A DNA stretch of 64,000 bases from [Clostridium] saccharolyticum WM1 (GCF_000144625.1 NC_014376.1:2914001-2978000); one strand, 5' to 3'. Counted from the stretch's first letter, positions 45,780 to 55,859 are shown. Translations and numbers: made by a program. Notes: generated by a model not told the origin, from the sequence alone.

Positions 45780-46548
45780 CTTCTCTCAGAATGATACATT
45801 CATGGACGGATGAGGGGAGAATAATCAGGTTACCGCCGATTCTGTCCGAAATATCTTGCAGCACAGTATCATCCAGCATGTAAGATGCGCCCTGCATTTT
45901 TTCTGAATTAGAAAGAACCCACATCGGACTTATCTCCGCTCCCAGCACCATAAATTCTTCCGGTAATCCACCCATCATTTCTGCAAGAATTTCATTCAAG
46001 CTCTCAAAAAAATATGGCAGCATCTGCTTCATATTCGTCATAGCCTGCTCATGCAGTGTATCAATATCCACGCCAAACATTTTTAGATGACTGTTATGGA
46101 TTGCAATGCTGCCACGATTATCCGGAGATACCATTACCTGAATTCGATAGACCGACGCCAAGTCTTCATAGTTTTTATGGGGCAAATCCTCAAGCATTTT
46201 TTCATTCTTCTCAGCATTTACCAAGGTTACATAGAGTTTGTCCTTGATATTGTCATAAGTGAAGCCTTCGATAGGAAATACCGGAATCCGATTCATTTCT
46301 CTTTGATAAACACCGCTGATACTTTTTAAGCTTTCTTCTAATGTCATGCCATCCTGATACTTTTGGAAGAATGGTTCCAGATAGATATTAGGTGAAATAT
46401 TCTCTTTACCTCTCAGCGATATTGCGGTAAGTTCCAACCCATTATTCTTATTTACCTTGTTGATATGAACCTCTGTATCCTGATATTCCTGGGGTAGATA
46501 ATCCAAAATGTTTTCTCTGACTGACTCTGCATATTCTATAAAATTCAT
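45730..46548 (-). CDS. DUF5688-family conjugative-element protein
   Basis: 272 residues. MNFIEYAESVRENILDYLPQEY, KNNGLELTAISLRGKENISPNIYLE and the C-terminal GGNLIILPSSVHECIILRED are typical of DUF5688 proteins in Clostridial integrative elements. The frame ends overlapping the DUF6103 remnant. Role in the element is unknown. Confidence 0.85.
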   Translation of the reverse strand: MNFIEYAESVRENILDYLPQEYQDTEVHINKVNKNNGLELTAISLRGKENISPNIYLEPFFQKYQDGMTLEESLKSISGVYQREMNRIPVFPIEGFTYDNIKDKLYVTLVNAEKNEKMLEDLPHKNYEDLASVYRIQVMVSPDNRGSIAIHNSHLKMFGVDIDTLHEQAMTNMKQMLPYFFESLNEILAEMMGGLPEEFMVLGAEISPMWVLSNSEKMQGASYMLDDTVLQDISDRIGGNLIILPSSVHECIILREDENMNKSGTAGELSKR

Positions 46549-46572
46549 GTTTTCTCTTCTCCTTTTCTCTTC

Positions 46573-46950
46573 CTATAATTTAAAACCGATGAATGACATT
46601 CGTGGCTGAGCCTCAGGCTCTTTTCCAGTAAACACCGGTATTTCATTAAAATCTTTTGTAAACATCCCAGCCTGTTTATCCGTAAGTGATACGAATTCAC
46701 CATCTTCACTGTCACCGCAAATAAAAAAAGGACCAGCAATAATATCATTACCAATCCTGCGGTTCAGTTCCATTCCGTTGATTTTTCCTTCTTCATTGAC
46801 TACTGCAATGCAGTTATTCTCAAGATAAACACATTCGAATAGCCCTTCTACTTCTGCCTGAATCCCTTCAAGGTCATTCTGGATTTCCTTCACATACGGC
46901 ATTTTCCCGGGTTCTATTTTTAGTACCCGGATCATATTTTCATTTTCCAT
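46573..46950 (-). CDS. DUF3846-family conjugative-element protein
   Basis: 125 residues: IRVLKIEPGKMPYVKEIQNDLEGIQ at the start, CVYLENNCIAVVNEEGKINGMELNR, and GPFFICGD, matching DUF3846, a cargo protein of Clostridial conjugative elements. AGGAGG lies upstream of the ATG. Confidence 0.88.
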   Translation of the reverse strand: MENENMIRVLKIEPGKMPYVKEIQNDLEGIQAEVEGLFECVYLENNCIAVVNEEGKINGMELNRRIGNDIIAGPFFICGDSEDGEFVSLTDKQAGMFTKDFNEIPVFTGKEPEAQPRMSFIGFKL

Positions 46951-47002
46951 TAAGGTTTCCTCCTAACTGAATTTCATTTGACAGCACACTTGTCCTCACT
47001 TT

Positions 47003-48628
47003 CTATTCTTTAACAAGCGGTCTGCCATACAGAACCTGCTTGTCAGAATCAAATAAATCACGATATACAACGACTCCTTTGGAGTAGGATGCATCAATTA
47101 CTTTGCCATCTCCGGCATAGATACCGACATGGGTTATATTCATGAATCGTCCATTTGGCTTATGACTCCAGAACACCAAATCACCAGGCAGTAAATCTTC
47201 TTTTGCAATAGTCAAGCCGTTATTAAAGCATTACCGTCCCTGTTCAGCAGCCGTTCCAGGGAATGAAATTCCAAACTGCTTGTAGCACCACATCGTCAGA
47301 TAGCTGCAGTCCGTATAACTTCCTTGCCCTCTTTTCTCCTGTGAGTAAGGATCCCCCAGCCTTGACATAGCAAGTTTTACAATCTCACTTCCATTTTCTC
47401 CTGCCTGCAGATCATGATATAGATTCTCTAGTTCTTCCTCTGACAGCTGATATTTCCAGCCCTCCCATCCTGTTGTACTGTCATCTTCCAAAGGAGCTGC
47501 CGTTCCGTATGCAATACGGTAATAAATTTCTGTCGCATTTGCCATATTCTCATAGGTCACTGCTTTTCCCATTGCAGTATTAATATTCTGATAGACTACA
47601 GATAAATCTTTTATAGGAACTGGAACCGTATATGTTTCCTCCTTGGTCTTCCCATCCTCCATGGTCACTATCCGTGTATGTTCTTCATAAGTCACAAAAC
47701 AATCTGCAAATTTTCTGCAGTCTACCGCAGACGACTGGTCGGCGCCGAAAAACAGAGAATAAAAAACTACCTTAATCTGAATTGGATCAAGGCTATCTCC
47801 ATTCTCCATCTTTGCATTGAGTTCATTTACGATCCCGTCAATCACAGCAAAACTATCACGCATAACTTGAATGTGTTCCCGATAATCTTCCGGTACATCT
47901 TCTGCGATTTCGCCACCATGAAAGCATATCTCCATCTGCTTCGAATACCGGATGCCCCTCACATGGAGCACAGCCGCTGGCATTAAAATTTTGTTGTCAC
48001 GTAGGTATTTGACAATGGTGTTGCGCCCCACGCCGTTTGCGTACATCTCAAAGATTTTCCGTACCACCGGTGCGGTTTCCTCATCTATGATATAGTGATT
48101 TTTCAGATTCGGATCTTTTTTATAGCCATAGGGCGGATGGGAAACCAGTTGCTCTCCATTCAAAAACTTTGCGTTTTTAGAAGCTCTGATCTTTTTGCTG
48201 ATGTCCTTTGCATAGAGATCGTTCACGATAAATTTGAACGGAGCAAAGTCGTTGTTGCTGTTGTTCTTATCCTGTGTGTCATAATTATCGCCGATGGCTA
48301 TGTAGCGGACGCTGTGTTCGGGAAAATAAATCTCGGTGTAGTAGCCAGTCATGATGTAATCCCTGCCCAAACGGGAGAGGTCTTTGGTAATTACACAGTT
48401 TATTTCTCCGCTTTCAATGCCTTCAGTCATCCGCTGAAAATCGGGGCGGTTGTAGTTGGTACCTGTGAAGCCATCGTCTTGGTAGTAGGTTTTTACCGCC
48501 ATTCCGTTTCTCTCACAGTACTGTCGAATGATCTCCTTTTGCATGACGATGCTGCCGCTTTCTCCGATATTATCATCATCACGGCTGAGCCTTGTGTAGG
48601 CTCCTACCTGTAAATTTTGCTGTTTCAT
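47003..48628 (-). pseudogene. Chimera of a serine recombinase and an NlpC/P60 conjugation hydrolase, with an in-frame stop
   Basis: Residues 1-~230: large serine recombinase start (GAYTRLSRDDD with the catalytic serine, ITKDLSRLGRDYIMTGYY, ASKNAKFLNGEQLVSHPPYGY). From MEICFHGGEIAEDVPED on: a CD1108/Orf14-like peptidoglycan hydrolase region, with the P60 cysteine in SYTDCSYLTMWCYKQFG. A TAA at 47231-47233 follows AAEQGR; the same frame continues CFNNGLTIAKEDLLPGDLVFWSHKPNG with the catalytic histidine (ITHVGIYAGDG) to 47003. The junction at about residue 232 deletes the recombinase zinc-ribbon and coiled-coil parts. Confidence 0.85.
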
Positions 48629-48660
48629 CTACTTCAAATCCTCCTTTTCCAAATGAAACA

Positions 48661-48706
48661 GCGTGTCAGGGTTTGCGTTTTGCAACACAAGGATACCCTA
48701 ACACGC
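48661..48706. terminator. Hairpin between two mobile-element genes
   Basis: GCGTGTCAGGGT (48661-48672) pairs with ACCCTAACACGC (48695-48706), one mismatch. Confidence 0.45.
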
Positions 48707-48745
48707 CTGCCAAAGCTATACCGGAAACCACTAAATTTACGTTGC

Positions 48746-49006
48746 CTAAGTCTGTGCTTTGGAGACTATGAGGCTCTCCACACAGTCCTCTATGCTCCTA
48801 CCGTCAGGGAGAAAATGCAGATTCACAGTGTAATTCGTCCTGCCGATTTTCATGGTTTTGGAAGCTTGACTAGAAGAACAGCCCACAGCGTTTTTCACTG
48901 CCTGTTCATACACACTGGTGTCAATCTCGCCTAACTGGTCAGCCAGTGCGGCTCTCATTTGGGAAAAGAAATTGCAAATCCAGTTCATAATTCTTGTGTT
49001 TTTCAT
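48746..49006 (-). CDS. Small conjugative-element protein, TnpW-like C-terminus
   Basis: 86 residues. The C-terminal half (SKTMKIGRTNYTVNLHFLPDGRSIEDCVESLI) follows the KIG-x-T-x-Y-x-V pattern of the TnpW-type transposon proteins; the N-terminal half is helical. Role unknown. Next to other Clostridial conjugative-transposon genes. Confidence 0.5.
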   Translation of the reverse strand: MKNTRIMNWICNFFSQMRAALADQLGEIDTSVYEQAVKNAVGCSSSQASKTMKIGRTNYTVNLHFLPDGRSIEDCVESLIVSKAQT

Positions 49007-49337
49007 AGGTCGTCCATCCTTTCTGTTATTTGGTTGTTATCATCCACAGAGAAAGAAAAAATTGCATTTTCCTGCCTTTGAAGCAGAAATTGAGGGGATA
49101 AATCCCATAATTACGCCATTCCTTAAATATTTGACATAACAATTTGCGGTACCGGACAAAAAGTTATGTCACTTTCGAATCCCCCAACGGCTTTGCCGGT
49201 GGGCATTTTCGGGAGTTATGCTGCCGAAGCAGCATAACTCTTTTAACCTGCACAATATTCAACCCTGCTGTTTTTTCAGGTATAGCCCTATATAATCTCT
49301 TTCTCTGTTGATAAAGATTGTTGTTATTGGGAAGTTA
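49007..49337. other. Non-coding stretch with two inverted repeats, possible transfer origin
   Basis: A 9-bp inverted repeat TGACATAAC/GTTATGTCA (49132-49140, 49163-49171) and a perfect 12-bp stem GAGTTATGCTGC/GCAGCATAACTC with a CGAA loop (49213-49240). Such stems are typical of oriT or attachment regions in mobile elements. No gene is present. Confidence 0.4.
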
Positions 49338-49695
49338 TTATTCTTCTTGTTTACTCCTATCCGTTTGCAAGACGGGGCATAGACCACCATGACCTATGGG
49401 GGCATCCGACTGGCAGGCAGATAAACCGGTAATCTCATAGGAATTATTGATTTGCTTTCCGCCTCTGAAGTTTTTTGTAACAATAATAAGTCTTAGAAAG
49501 CTGTTTGATTGCTTTGCTGACAGAACTGACTGCAATCCCGCAGGCTGATGCGATGGTCTGCTTGCTTGGGTAACATCCGCTCTTTTTGTTTCTGCATTTG
49601 CAGAGATAGCAGTACACATAAAAAGCAATCGGAGATAATTTGAAATCAAAAATCTGATTTTGTACGACAAAAAAGTTTCCTCGTTTCATGTTCAC
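49338..49695 (-). pseudogene. Helix-turn-helix conjugative-element protein with a frameshift
   Basis: From GTG 49695 (AAGGAG seven bases upstream) the frame reads MKRGNFFVVQNQIFDFKLSP, AFYVYCYLCKC and the HTH (YPSKQTIASACGIAVSSVSKAIKQL), then loses frame near 49495. The other frame continues VTKNFRGGKQINNSYEITGL, the usual C-terminal wing. Belongs to the small HTH proteins near the ends of Tn916/Tn1549-like elements. Confidence 0.7.
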
Positions 49696-49863
49696 GAACA
49701 CACTCCTTTCGAACGAGAAAGAGAAGACATAAAAAATGCCCCTCACTTCTTATAAGGAAAAAGTCAAGGAGCTGCACGACTCATAAAGTTAAGATTTATT
49801 CTCTTGATTTAATTCGGTTAAACGAATACACTGTATACATATGCCTTGAAAGGATATGATGAC

Positions 49864-50042
49864 ATGGAATATATGACCGTACGAGAAGCAGCTGAAAAAT
49901 GGGACATCACAGAGCGCTGGGTTCAGAAGCTCTGCGAAGAAAATAGAGTCAAAGGTGCTGTTCGGTTTAGCAGGTATGGATGATTCCGAAAGATGCCACC
50001 AAACCCGTTGATGGACGGAGAAAGGAGAAAACCAATGAATAG
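49864..50042 (+). pseudogene. Excisionase-like HTH protein with a one-base frameshift
   Basis: MEYMTVREAAEKWDITERWVQKL starts a winged-HTH; the frame reaches RFSRYG then TGA. Adding one base gives RFSRYW-MIPKDATKPVDGR and a TAG at 50042 that overlaps the next ATG, the normal family ending. An AAAGGA site precedes the start. Typical small DNA-binding protein in front of two-component cargo of Clostridial mobile elements. Confidence 0.75.
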
Positions 50043-50721
50043 GATATTACTTCTTGAAGATGATTTAAGCCTGATTGATGGACTTTCCTGTTTACTAAAA
50101 AGGCAGGGTTTTGAATTAGATATTGCCCGAACTGTAAGAGAAGCCAATACTATTTGGACAGACAGTAAATACGATTTATTGATACTGGATGTGTCCTTGC
50201 CGGACGGCTCTGGCTTCGAGGTGTGCCAGAAAGTACGACAGGTTTCCAAGGTTCCTATTATCTTTTTAACCGCATCAGATGAAGAACTAAATATTGTTAC
50301 GGGACTTGATATTGGTGGAGACGACTATATCACCAAGCCCTTTAAGTTAGGTGTGCTCCTATCAAGAATTAACGCTTTGCTCCGGCGGGCTAAGAATTTT
50401 GGAGAGCATGATACAGAAATCATATCCAACGGAATAAAAGTTTTATTATTACAGGGACAAGCCTATAAGGGCGGACAGCTTCTGGACTTGACAACAGCGG
50501 AATACCGATTGCTTTGTCTGCTTATGCAAAACCCTAATATCATACTTTCCAAAGAAAAAATTCTGGAAAAGCTATGGGATGGGGATGAGAGCTATGTCGA
50601 TGATAATACGCTGGCAGTGTATATCCGTAGGCTGCGAATTAAAATCGAGCAGAACCCCGGTGAGCCACAAATGCTGTTGACCGTCAGAGGTATGGGCTAC
50701 AAGTGGAATGTTATAAGTTGA
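50035..50721 (+). CDS. OmpR-family response regulator (BceR/VanR-like)
   Basis: 228 residues. Receiver with ILLLEDDLSL, phospho-Asp in LLILDVSLPDGSGFEVC (~51), FLTASDEE and DYITKPF; C-terminal winged helix with LTTAEYRLLCLLMQ and VDDNTLAVYIRRLRIKI. ATG 50035 with AAAGGAG upstream. Directly followed by the kinase, DUF308 protein and ABC exporter, which it likely controls. Confidence 0.94.
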   Translation: MNRILLLEDDLSLIDGLSCLLKRQGFELDIARTVREANTIWTDSKYDLLILDVSLPDGSGFEVCQKVRQVSKVPIIFLTASDEELNIVTGLDIGGDDYITKPFKLGVLLSRINALLRRAKNFGEHDTEIISNGIKVLLLQGQAYKGGQLLDLTTAEYRLLCLLMQNPNIILSKEKILEKLWDGDESYVDDNTLAVYIRRLRIKIEQNPGEPQMLLTVRGMGYKWNVIS

Positions 50722-50730
50722 GGTAGCGCA

Positions 50731-51768
50731 ATGAACATTTTTACCAATAAAGATATTCGAAATTTTTTTATACTAATGTCCTGCATATTGGGTAGTTTTA
50801 TTGTCATGTCCCAATTTATCATATGGCTGTTTTGGGGAGTACTGAATCTTGCGGTTTTCGTGCTCTCACTTCTCATTACCGTATGTGTATTAGGCGTTTG
50901 CTTTTTATATTTTCGGAAGCAGCATCGGGTTATAGAAGATGCCATAACACAAATCAATTTATATCTTTCGGGAGAAACGGATGCACGCATTGGCTGTGAT
51001 CAGGAGGGCAGCCTGTATAAGCTGTTTCATGCGGTAAACACATTGGCTACGGCACTCGATGCTCATGCTGCAAAAGAACAAAAAGTTAAAGAGTTTTTGA
51101 AAGGCACGATCTCTGATATCTCTCATCAGCTAAAGACGCCTCTTGCCGCCCTTACTATTTACAACGGGCTTTTACAGGACGAAACCGGAGATGTGGACTC
51201 CATGCGGGAATTCGCGGTTAAGTCGGAAAAGGAAATCGGCAGGATAGAAATGCTCGTTCAAAATCTCCTGAAAATTACTAAAATAGATGCCGGGTCTATT
51301 ATCCTGGAGAAATCACCTGAAAACATATCGGATATGTTTAATGACATCTATCAGCATTTTGAATTTCGCGCCAAGGGAGAGCAGAAAACGATCCTCTTGT
51401 CGGGGCCTGATAATATTGAACTTTTTTGTGACAGGAATTGGATAACAGAAGCCATCAGCAATATTGTGAAAAATGCCCTTGACCATACGGACACAGGCGG
51501 TCGAATTGCTATTGAATGGAAAAAGCTTCCCGCAGTCACACAGATCATCGTTAGAGACAATGGGAGCGGCATTCACCCGGAAGATATCCATCATATTTTC
51601 AAGCGGTTCTACCGCAGCCGATTTTCAAAAGATACGCAAGGCATCGGCCTTGGGTTGCCGCTTGCAAAAGCCATCGTGGAAGCTCACGACGGAAACATCA
51701 CGGTGGATAGCGTTTTAGGTGGAGGAAGCGTATTCGTTATAAATTTTCTGAACCTTACTAAAATGTAA
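50731..51768 (+). CDS. Sensor histidine kinase (BceS-like)
   Basis: 345 residues. Two close transmembrane helices (about residues 12-30 and 37-60) with almost no external loop, as in intramembrane-sensing BceS kinases; H-box SDISHQLKTPLAAL (~130), N-box NIVKNALDHTD, G-boxes DNGSGI and GIGLGLPLAKAI. Probably gets its signal through the ABC exporter downstream. Confidence 0.93.
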   Translation: MNIFTNKDIRNFFILMSCILGSFIVMSQFIIWLFWGVLNLAVFVLSLLITVCVLGVCFLYFRKQHRVIEDAITQINLYLSGETDARIGCDQEGSLYKLFHAVNTLATALDAHAAKEQKVKEFLKGTISDISHQLKTPLAALTIYNGLLQDETGDVDSMREFAVKSEKEIGRIEMLVQNLLKITKIDAGSIILEKSPENISDMFNDIYQHFEFRAKGEQKTILLSGPDNIELFCDRNWITEAISNIVKNALDHTDTGGRIAIEWKKLPAVTQIIVRDNGSGIHPEDIHHIFKRFYRSRFSKDTQGIGLGLPLAKAIVEAHDGNITVDSVLGGGSVFVINFLNLTKM

Positions 51769-51833
51769 GCCAGAATTCATATGAGAGTAAGGAACGGATG
51801 TTAACCTACCTTTATAGAAAGGTGGGGTTTATT

Positions 51834-52403
51834 TTGAATTCATTATTTGAGAAATTTACGAGATACTCAATATTTCGTGCGGCTATTCTCTGTGTAATGG
51901 GAATTGTGACATTTTTCTTCCCGGAATTTTTGCTTAGTGGCATGGTCTATGTAATTGCTGGGTATGCGATTCTCAGTGGAGCTTTTAGTATTGCGGATTA
52001 TTTTCTCCGTAAAAAAGCGGCTCCAAAAGCAATTAACTATGGGAGCCTTATTTTTTCCTGTCTGCTGATTATATTCGGCATCCTTTCAATCGCTTATTTT
52101 CGTTACCTTGTTAGTTTACTGCCAGTTTTTCTCGGTGTACTGATGATGATTGAAAGCATCGTTTACTTTGTGATTGCTCTGTGCGCGGACACAAGAACAA
52201 AGCCGTTTCTGATTATTCTTGCCGTTTTCATCATGATAGGCGGAATTGTTGCCAACATCTTTACATTTGGCTTTGGGGGTGTGCTGACGCTTTCACACAT
52301 TTTTCGCTCGCTTTTACTGCTTTCGTGTGCATATGAACTGATTGTTTACCTAATACATCGGAAGGCTGTCAAGCAGAATTCTGAAAGGAGTGAAATGATA
52401 TGA
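51834..52403 (+). CDS. DUF308/HdeD-like membrane protein
   Basis: 189 residues, about six transmembrane segments (for example FRAAILCVMGIVTFFFPEF, GMVYVIAGYAILSGAF, YLVSLLPVFLGVLMMIES). TTG 51834 is preferred as start because AAAGGTGGGG lies just upstream; an earlier in-frame ATG at 51798 precedes that site. Part of the two-component/ABC cassette; overlaps the ATPase start by four bases. Confidence 0.85.
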   Translation: MNSLFEKFTRYSIFRAAILCVMGIVTFFFPEFLLSGMVYVIAGYAILSGAFSIADYFLRKKAAPKAINYGSLIFSCLLIIFGILSIAYFRYLVSLLPVFLGVLMMIESIVYFVIALCADTRTKPFLIILAVFIMIGGIVANIFTFGFGGVLTLSHIFRSLLLLSCAYELIVYLIHRKAVKQNSERSEMI

Positions 52404-53083
52404 ATTTATTAGACGTAACTGACGTTTGCAAGACCTATGGAAAAGGTGAAACTGCAGTCAATGCATTAAAAAACGTGAGCTTTTCGGTTCCAAAAGGAGA
52501 ATTTATTGCAGTTGTCGGGGAATCCGGTTCCGGAAAAAGCACACTGCTTAATATGATCGGGGCGCTTGATACGCCTACATCCGGCAAGGTGCTGATTGAC
52601 GGTAACGATATATTCAACATAAATGATGAAAAGCTCACCATTTTCCGACGCAGGAACATAGGCTTCGTTTTTCAGGCGTTCAATCTGATACCGGAACTCA
52701 ATGTCGAGCAGAACATTACCTTCCCTGTTTTACTCGATTATAAGAAACCGGATCAGGCATATGTAGAAGAACTCCTTACGGTGCTGTCCTTAAAGGACAG
52801 GCGCAATCACCTGCCACGCCAGTTATCCGGCGGACAGCAGCAGCGCGTAGCGATAGGCCGTGCTCTGATTGCACGCCCCATGCTGATTCTTGCGGACGAA
52901 CCGACTGGAAATCTGGACAGTCAAAACAGCAGCGAGGTAATTTCGCTTCTGAAAACAGCCTCCAAACGCTATCAGCAGACCATTATTATGATTACGCATA
53001 ACCGAAGTCTTGCTTCCACGGCCGACCGCGTGTTACAAGTATCGGACGGTGTACTCACAGACTTAGGGGGATACGCCGAATGA
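52400..53083 (+). CDS. ABC transporter ATP-binding protein (BceA/MacB type)
   Basis: 227 residues. Walker [10 protein letters not shown] (~37), [16 protein letters not shown] (Q-loop), signature [15 protein letters not shown], Walker [14 protein letters not shown] and ITHN. ATPase for the FtsX-type permease that follows with a four-base overlap. Likely antimicrobial peptide detection/resistance. Confidence 0.95.
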   Translation: MNLLDVTDVCKTYGKGETAVNALKNVSFSVPKGEFIAVVGESGSGKSTLLNMIGALDTPTSGKVLIDGNDIFNINDEKLTIFRRRNIGFVFQAFNLIPELNVEQNITFPVLLDYKKPDQAYVEELLTVLSLKDRRNHLPRQLSGGQQQRVAIGRALIARPMLILADEPTGNLDSQNSSEVISLLKTASKRYQQTIIMITHNRSLASTADRVLQVSDGVLTDLGGYAE

Positions 53084-55407
53084 ATAGTTATCTTGGTTTA
53101 ATTAAGGAATATGGGAAAATCCACAAGAAAAAGACGCGAATAACAATCATCTGTATTGCAATAGCTGTTTGCCTTGTTACAGCTATTTTCGGCTTGGCCG
53201 AAGCAATGATACAGGCTCAAACTATTGGTCAAATTAAGGCAAATGGTTATTGGCATGTTGCTTTCAAAAATATAGATGCTGAAACCGCATCGCTCATTCA
53301 AAATCGCCCTGAAACAGAGGTCGCCGGTTGGCTTTCAACCACACAGGAAGGAACGCTTGGAAAAGAAGCTATTGCTATAATGGGCGGCGATGAAGCAATA
53401 TCCGGCAATATGGGGCTTACCGTTAATAGCGGTCGTTTCCCTCAGTCGGCAAAGGAAGCCTTGTTGGATGAACAATTGGTAAATGAGCGTGGCATTTCAT
53501 TAAATGACACCGTAGAAGTATTGTTATCGGATGGCAGCACACATGACTTTGTTATTACCGGAACTTACAGCAATACCCTGTCACAGAAAAAGGATGATAC
53601 GCATGGCCTGTTTTTGTCCTATGGCGGCATACGGGAAATAAGCAACGGCACAAGCGGATACACTTACTATGTTCAGTTTAAGAGCGGCGCTGATATGAGA
53701 AATGCTATTGATACCATAAAAGAGAATTTCAATTTGTCAGACAAACAGGTTTCAGAAAATCCGGCGCTTCTCGGATTGACTGGACAAAGCCGAGATAGTT
53801 ATATGGTAAGTATCTATATCACCGCGGTTATCTTGTTTATACTTGTACTTGCGGCCGGAACATTGATGATTGCAAGCAGCATTAACATGTCTGTACGGGA
53901 GCGGGTTCAATTTTTCGGGCTAATGCGCTGCCTTGGAGCATCGACTTCACAGGTCAAAAAATATGTATTGCTTGAAAGTATTCGGCTTTGCCTGTTTGGA
54001 ATACCGATCGGCCTTATTGTGGGGATGGTCATAACGATGGCTTCCTCGGCGTTTTTAAGATACGTCAATTCAACATATTTCAGCAATATGCCAATATTTG
54101 ACCTAAGCCTGATCAGTCTTGTAAGTGGAACATTGGTTGGATTTTTAACTGTAACGTTGGCTGCGCTTTCTCCTGCCAACAAAGCGGCAAAGGTATCCCC
54201 GCAGTGCGCCGTATCCGGCAATGCGGAGAAAAGCACTATGTTTACAGCGAAATCGGCATTGAATATAAAACTAATTAAGCCGGAAACATCACTTGGAATT
54301 TCCCATGCGCTCTCTGATAAAAAGAATATTTTATTAATGACAGGGTCATTTGCCATCAGCATAATACTCTTTCTTTCTTTTAGTGTCATGGTTGATTTTA
54401 TGGGGCAAGGGATACGAGCGTTAAAACCATATACGCCTGATATTTCGATTGTAAGCAGTGCCAATTCTAATTCACTGGTTAAAGAGGTCTTGAAGAAAGC
54501 GCAAAATATAAGTGGTGTAAAACGCACCTTTGGACGGATGTTTGAAGGTAATTTATCTATAACAAGCGCCCATGGTGACGCTAAAATCAACTTAATTTCT
54601 TATGATGAAAATCAGTTTAAGTGGGCAAAACAGGAATTGGTTTCCGGCAACATTAATACCGTGATAAATAAAAACAATACTGTTTTAGTCGTTCATTCGG
54701 ATAACTCTAACTTGCAAGTTGGTGACACTTTTACAATAAAAACGGCACATGGCAAAAATACAGTTTATGTTGCCGGGGTACTTTCAAACAGTTCATTTGT
54801 CAGTGAAGCAAATATACAGACCGTTATTTGTTCCGAGCAGACATTTCAAGGTTTAACTGGAGAACAGGGATATTCGGTAATAGATATGCAGCTTGCAAGG
54901 AACGCAAGCGAGGATACAGTCACACAACTACGCAGGCTTACTTCATCGGAACAGATTTTTTCAGACCGACGAGAGGCCAATTCAGGAGCCAAAGCAGCAT
55001 ACTACTCCTTTGCATTGTTTATTTATGGCTTTCTTGTAATAATCGCGTCTATCACTGTATTCAATATAATTAACAGCATGAACAACAGTGTTTCTAACAG
55101 GAAAAACAGATATGGTGTAATGAAAGCAATCGGAATGACGGGAAAGCAACTCCATCATATGGTGATTGTTGAAGCGGCAACCTATGCGATATGCGGTTGT
55201 CTGGCCGGACTTATTATAAGTCTGCCTATTCACAGGCTGATATTTCAAATGATGATAACGTCAAAATGGGGGCTTAATTGGCAAGTACCATTTGGGATGC
55301 TTGCAATTATAATCGGCATTACTATATTATCAACGGTTTTGTCCGTCATACGTCCAGTAAAAACACTTAATAAAATGAGCGTTACAGATATTGTTAACAC
55401 ACAATGA
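53080..55407 (+). CDS. FtsX-type ABC permease (BceB/MacB-like)
   Basis: 775 residues. One N-terminal helix, a large extracellular domain (~50-240), a three-helix FtsX block, a fifth helix near 430, a second extracellular domain (~450-640) and a final three-helix FtsX block ending TDIVNTQ. This two-domain layout fits antimicrobial peptide exporters/sensors. Last gene of the cassette, followed at once by the c-di-GMP-I riboswitch. Confidence 0.92.
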   Translation: MNSYLGLIKEYGKIHKKKTRITIICIAIAVCLVTAIFGLAEAMIQAQTIGQIKANGYWHVAFKNIDAETASLIQNRPETEVAGWLSTTQEGTLGKEAIAIMGGDEAISGNMGLTVNSGRFPQSAKEALLDEQLVNERGISLNDTVEVLLSDGSTHDFVITGTYSNTLSQKKDDTHGLFLSYGGIREISNGTSGYTYYVQFKSGADMRNAIDTIKENFNLSDKQVSENPALLGLTGQSRDSYMVSIYITAVILFILVLAAGTLMIASSINMSVRERVQFFGLMRCLGASTSQVKKYVLLESIRLCLFGIPIGLIVGMVITMASSAFLRYVNSTYFSNMPIFDLSLISLVSGTLVGFLTVTLAALSPANKAAKVSPQCAVSGNAEKSTMFTAKSALNIKLIKPETSLGISHALSDKKNILLMTGSFAISIILFLSFSVMVDFMGQGIRALKPYTPDISIVSSANSNSLVKEVLKKAQNISGVKRTFGRMFEGNLSITSAHGDAKINLISYDENQFKWAKQELVSGNINTVINKNNTVLVVHSDNSNLQVGDTFTIKTAHGKNTVYVAGVLSNSSFVSEANIQTVICSEQTFQGLTGEQGYSVIDMQLARNASEDTVTQLRRLTSSEQIFSDRREANSGAKAAYYSFALFIYGFLVIIASITVFNIINSMNNSVSNRKNRYGVMKAIGMTGKQLHHMVIVEAATYAICGCLAGLIISLPIHRLIFQMMITSKWGLNWQVPFGMLAIIIGITILSTVLSVIRPVKTLNKMSVTDIVNTQ

Positions 55408-55429
55408 AATAGCATAAAAATTAAACAGT

Positions 55430-55525
55430 GTAATTTTAAGGGCAAACTTGCCGAAAGACAAGGACGTAAAGCCAAGGGTCTAAGATGTGAATGCATTATG
55501 ATAGCCTGGCTGCCGTTAAGGATTG
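55430..55525 (+). ncRNA. c-di-GMP-I (GEMM) riboswitch
   Basis: Core bases match the GEMM-I consensus in order: AGGGCAAAC, CGAAAG, GGACGTAAAGCC, GGTCTAAG, and after a variable stem ATAGCCTGGCTGCCG. The GNRA-like loop and tetraloop receptor arrangement is retained. Binds cyclic di-GMP. A terminator follows within ten bases, so it would act on transcription of whatever lay downstream. Confidence 0.9.
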
Positions 55526-55532
55526 CGTACAA

Positions 55533-55562
55533 AACCTGCCCTTTTTGCGGCAGGTTTTTTTC
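55533..55562 (+). terminator. Riboswitch expression-platform terminator
   Basis: AACCTGCC (55533-55540)/GGCAGGTT (55549-55556) hairpin followed by eight T. It is adjacent to the c-di-GMP-I aptamer and reads in the same direction. Confidence 0.85.
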
Positions 55563-55859
55563 ATAATAAAAAAGAAAGGCGGCACCCGCCCAACAAAAAA
55601 ACGTGAGTTTGGCGGGTCTATTTTCATGCCTGAATAAGCAATATCGTAACCCTTCAAGCTCACCAGTTTGGAGGGTTTTCTATGCGTGCTCGATATGCCT
55701 TGAACTTCAGGCGACCGCTATTAAGTAGCGGTCGAGCGTGATGAAGCAGACAGCTTTGTATACGCTGCTTTAATTGGCAAACTGTTTAAAAAAAGTCTAC
55801 ACTGCTCATGGGAGTATTGCGAACAAAAACATGAACCATCAGAGCAGGTAGAGAGCGAA
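55563..55859 (+). other. Gene-poor stretch after the riboswitch with two hairpins
   Basis: No intact gene. Hairpins ACCCGCC/GGCGGGT (55584-55617) and CGACCGCT/AGCGGTCG (55722-55744). A 19-codon frame starting ATG 55682 after GGAGG reaches a stop at the second hairpin. This may be the border of the cassette inserted in the VirB4 gene. Confidence 0.35.

Noticed and set aside
53907..54590. 227-codon minus-strand frame
   Set aside because: Antisense shadow of the FtsX-type permease gene.
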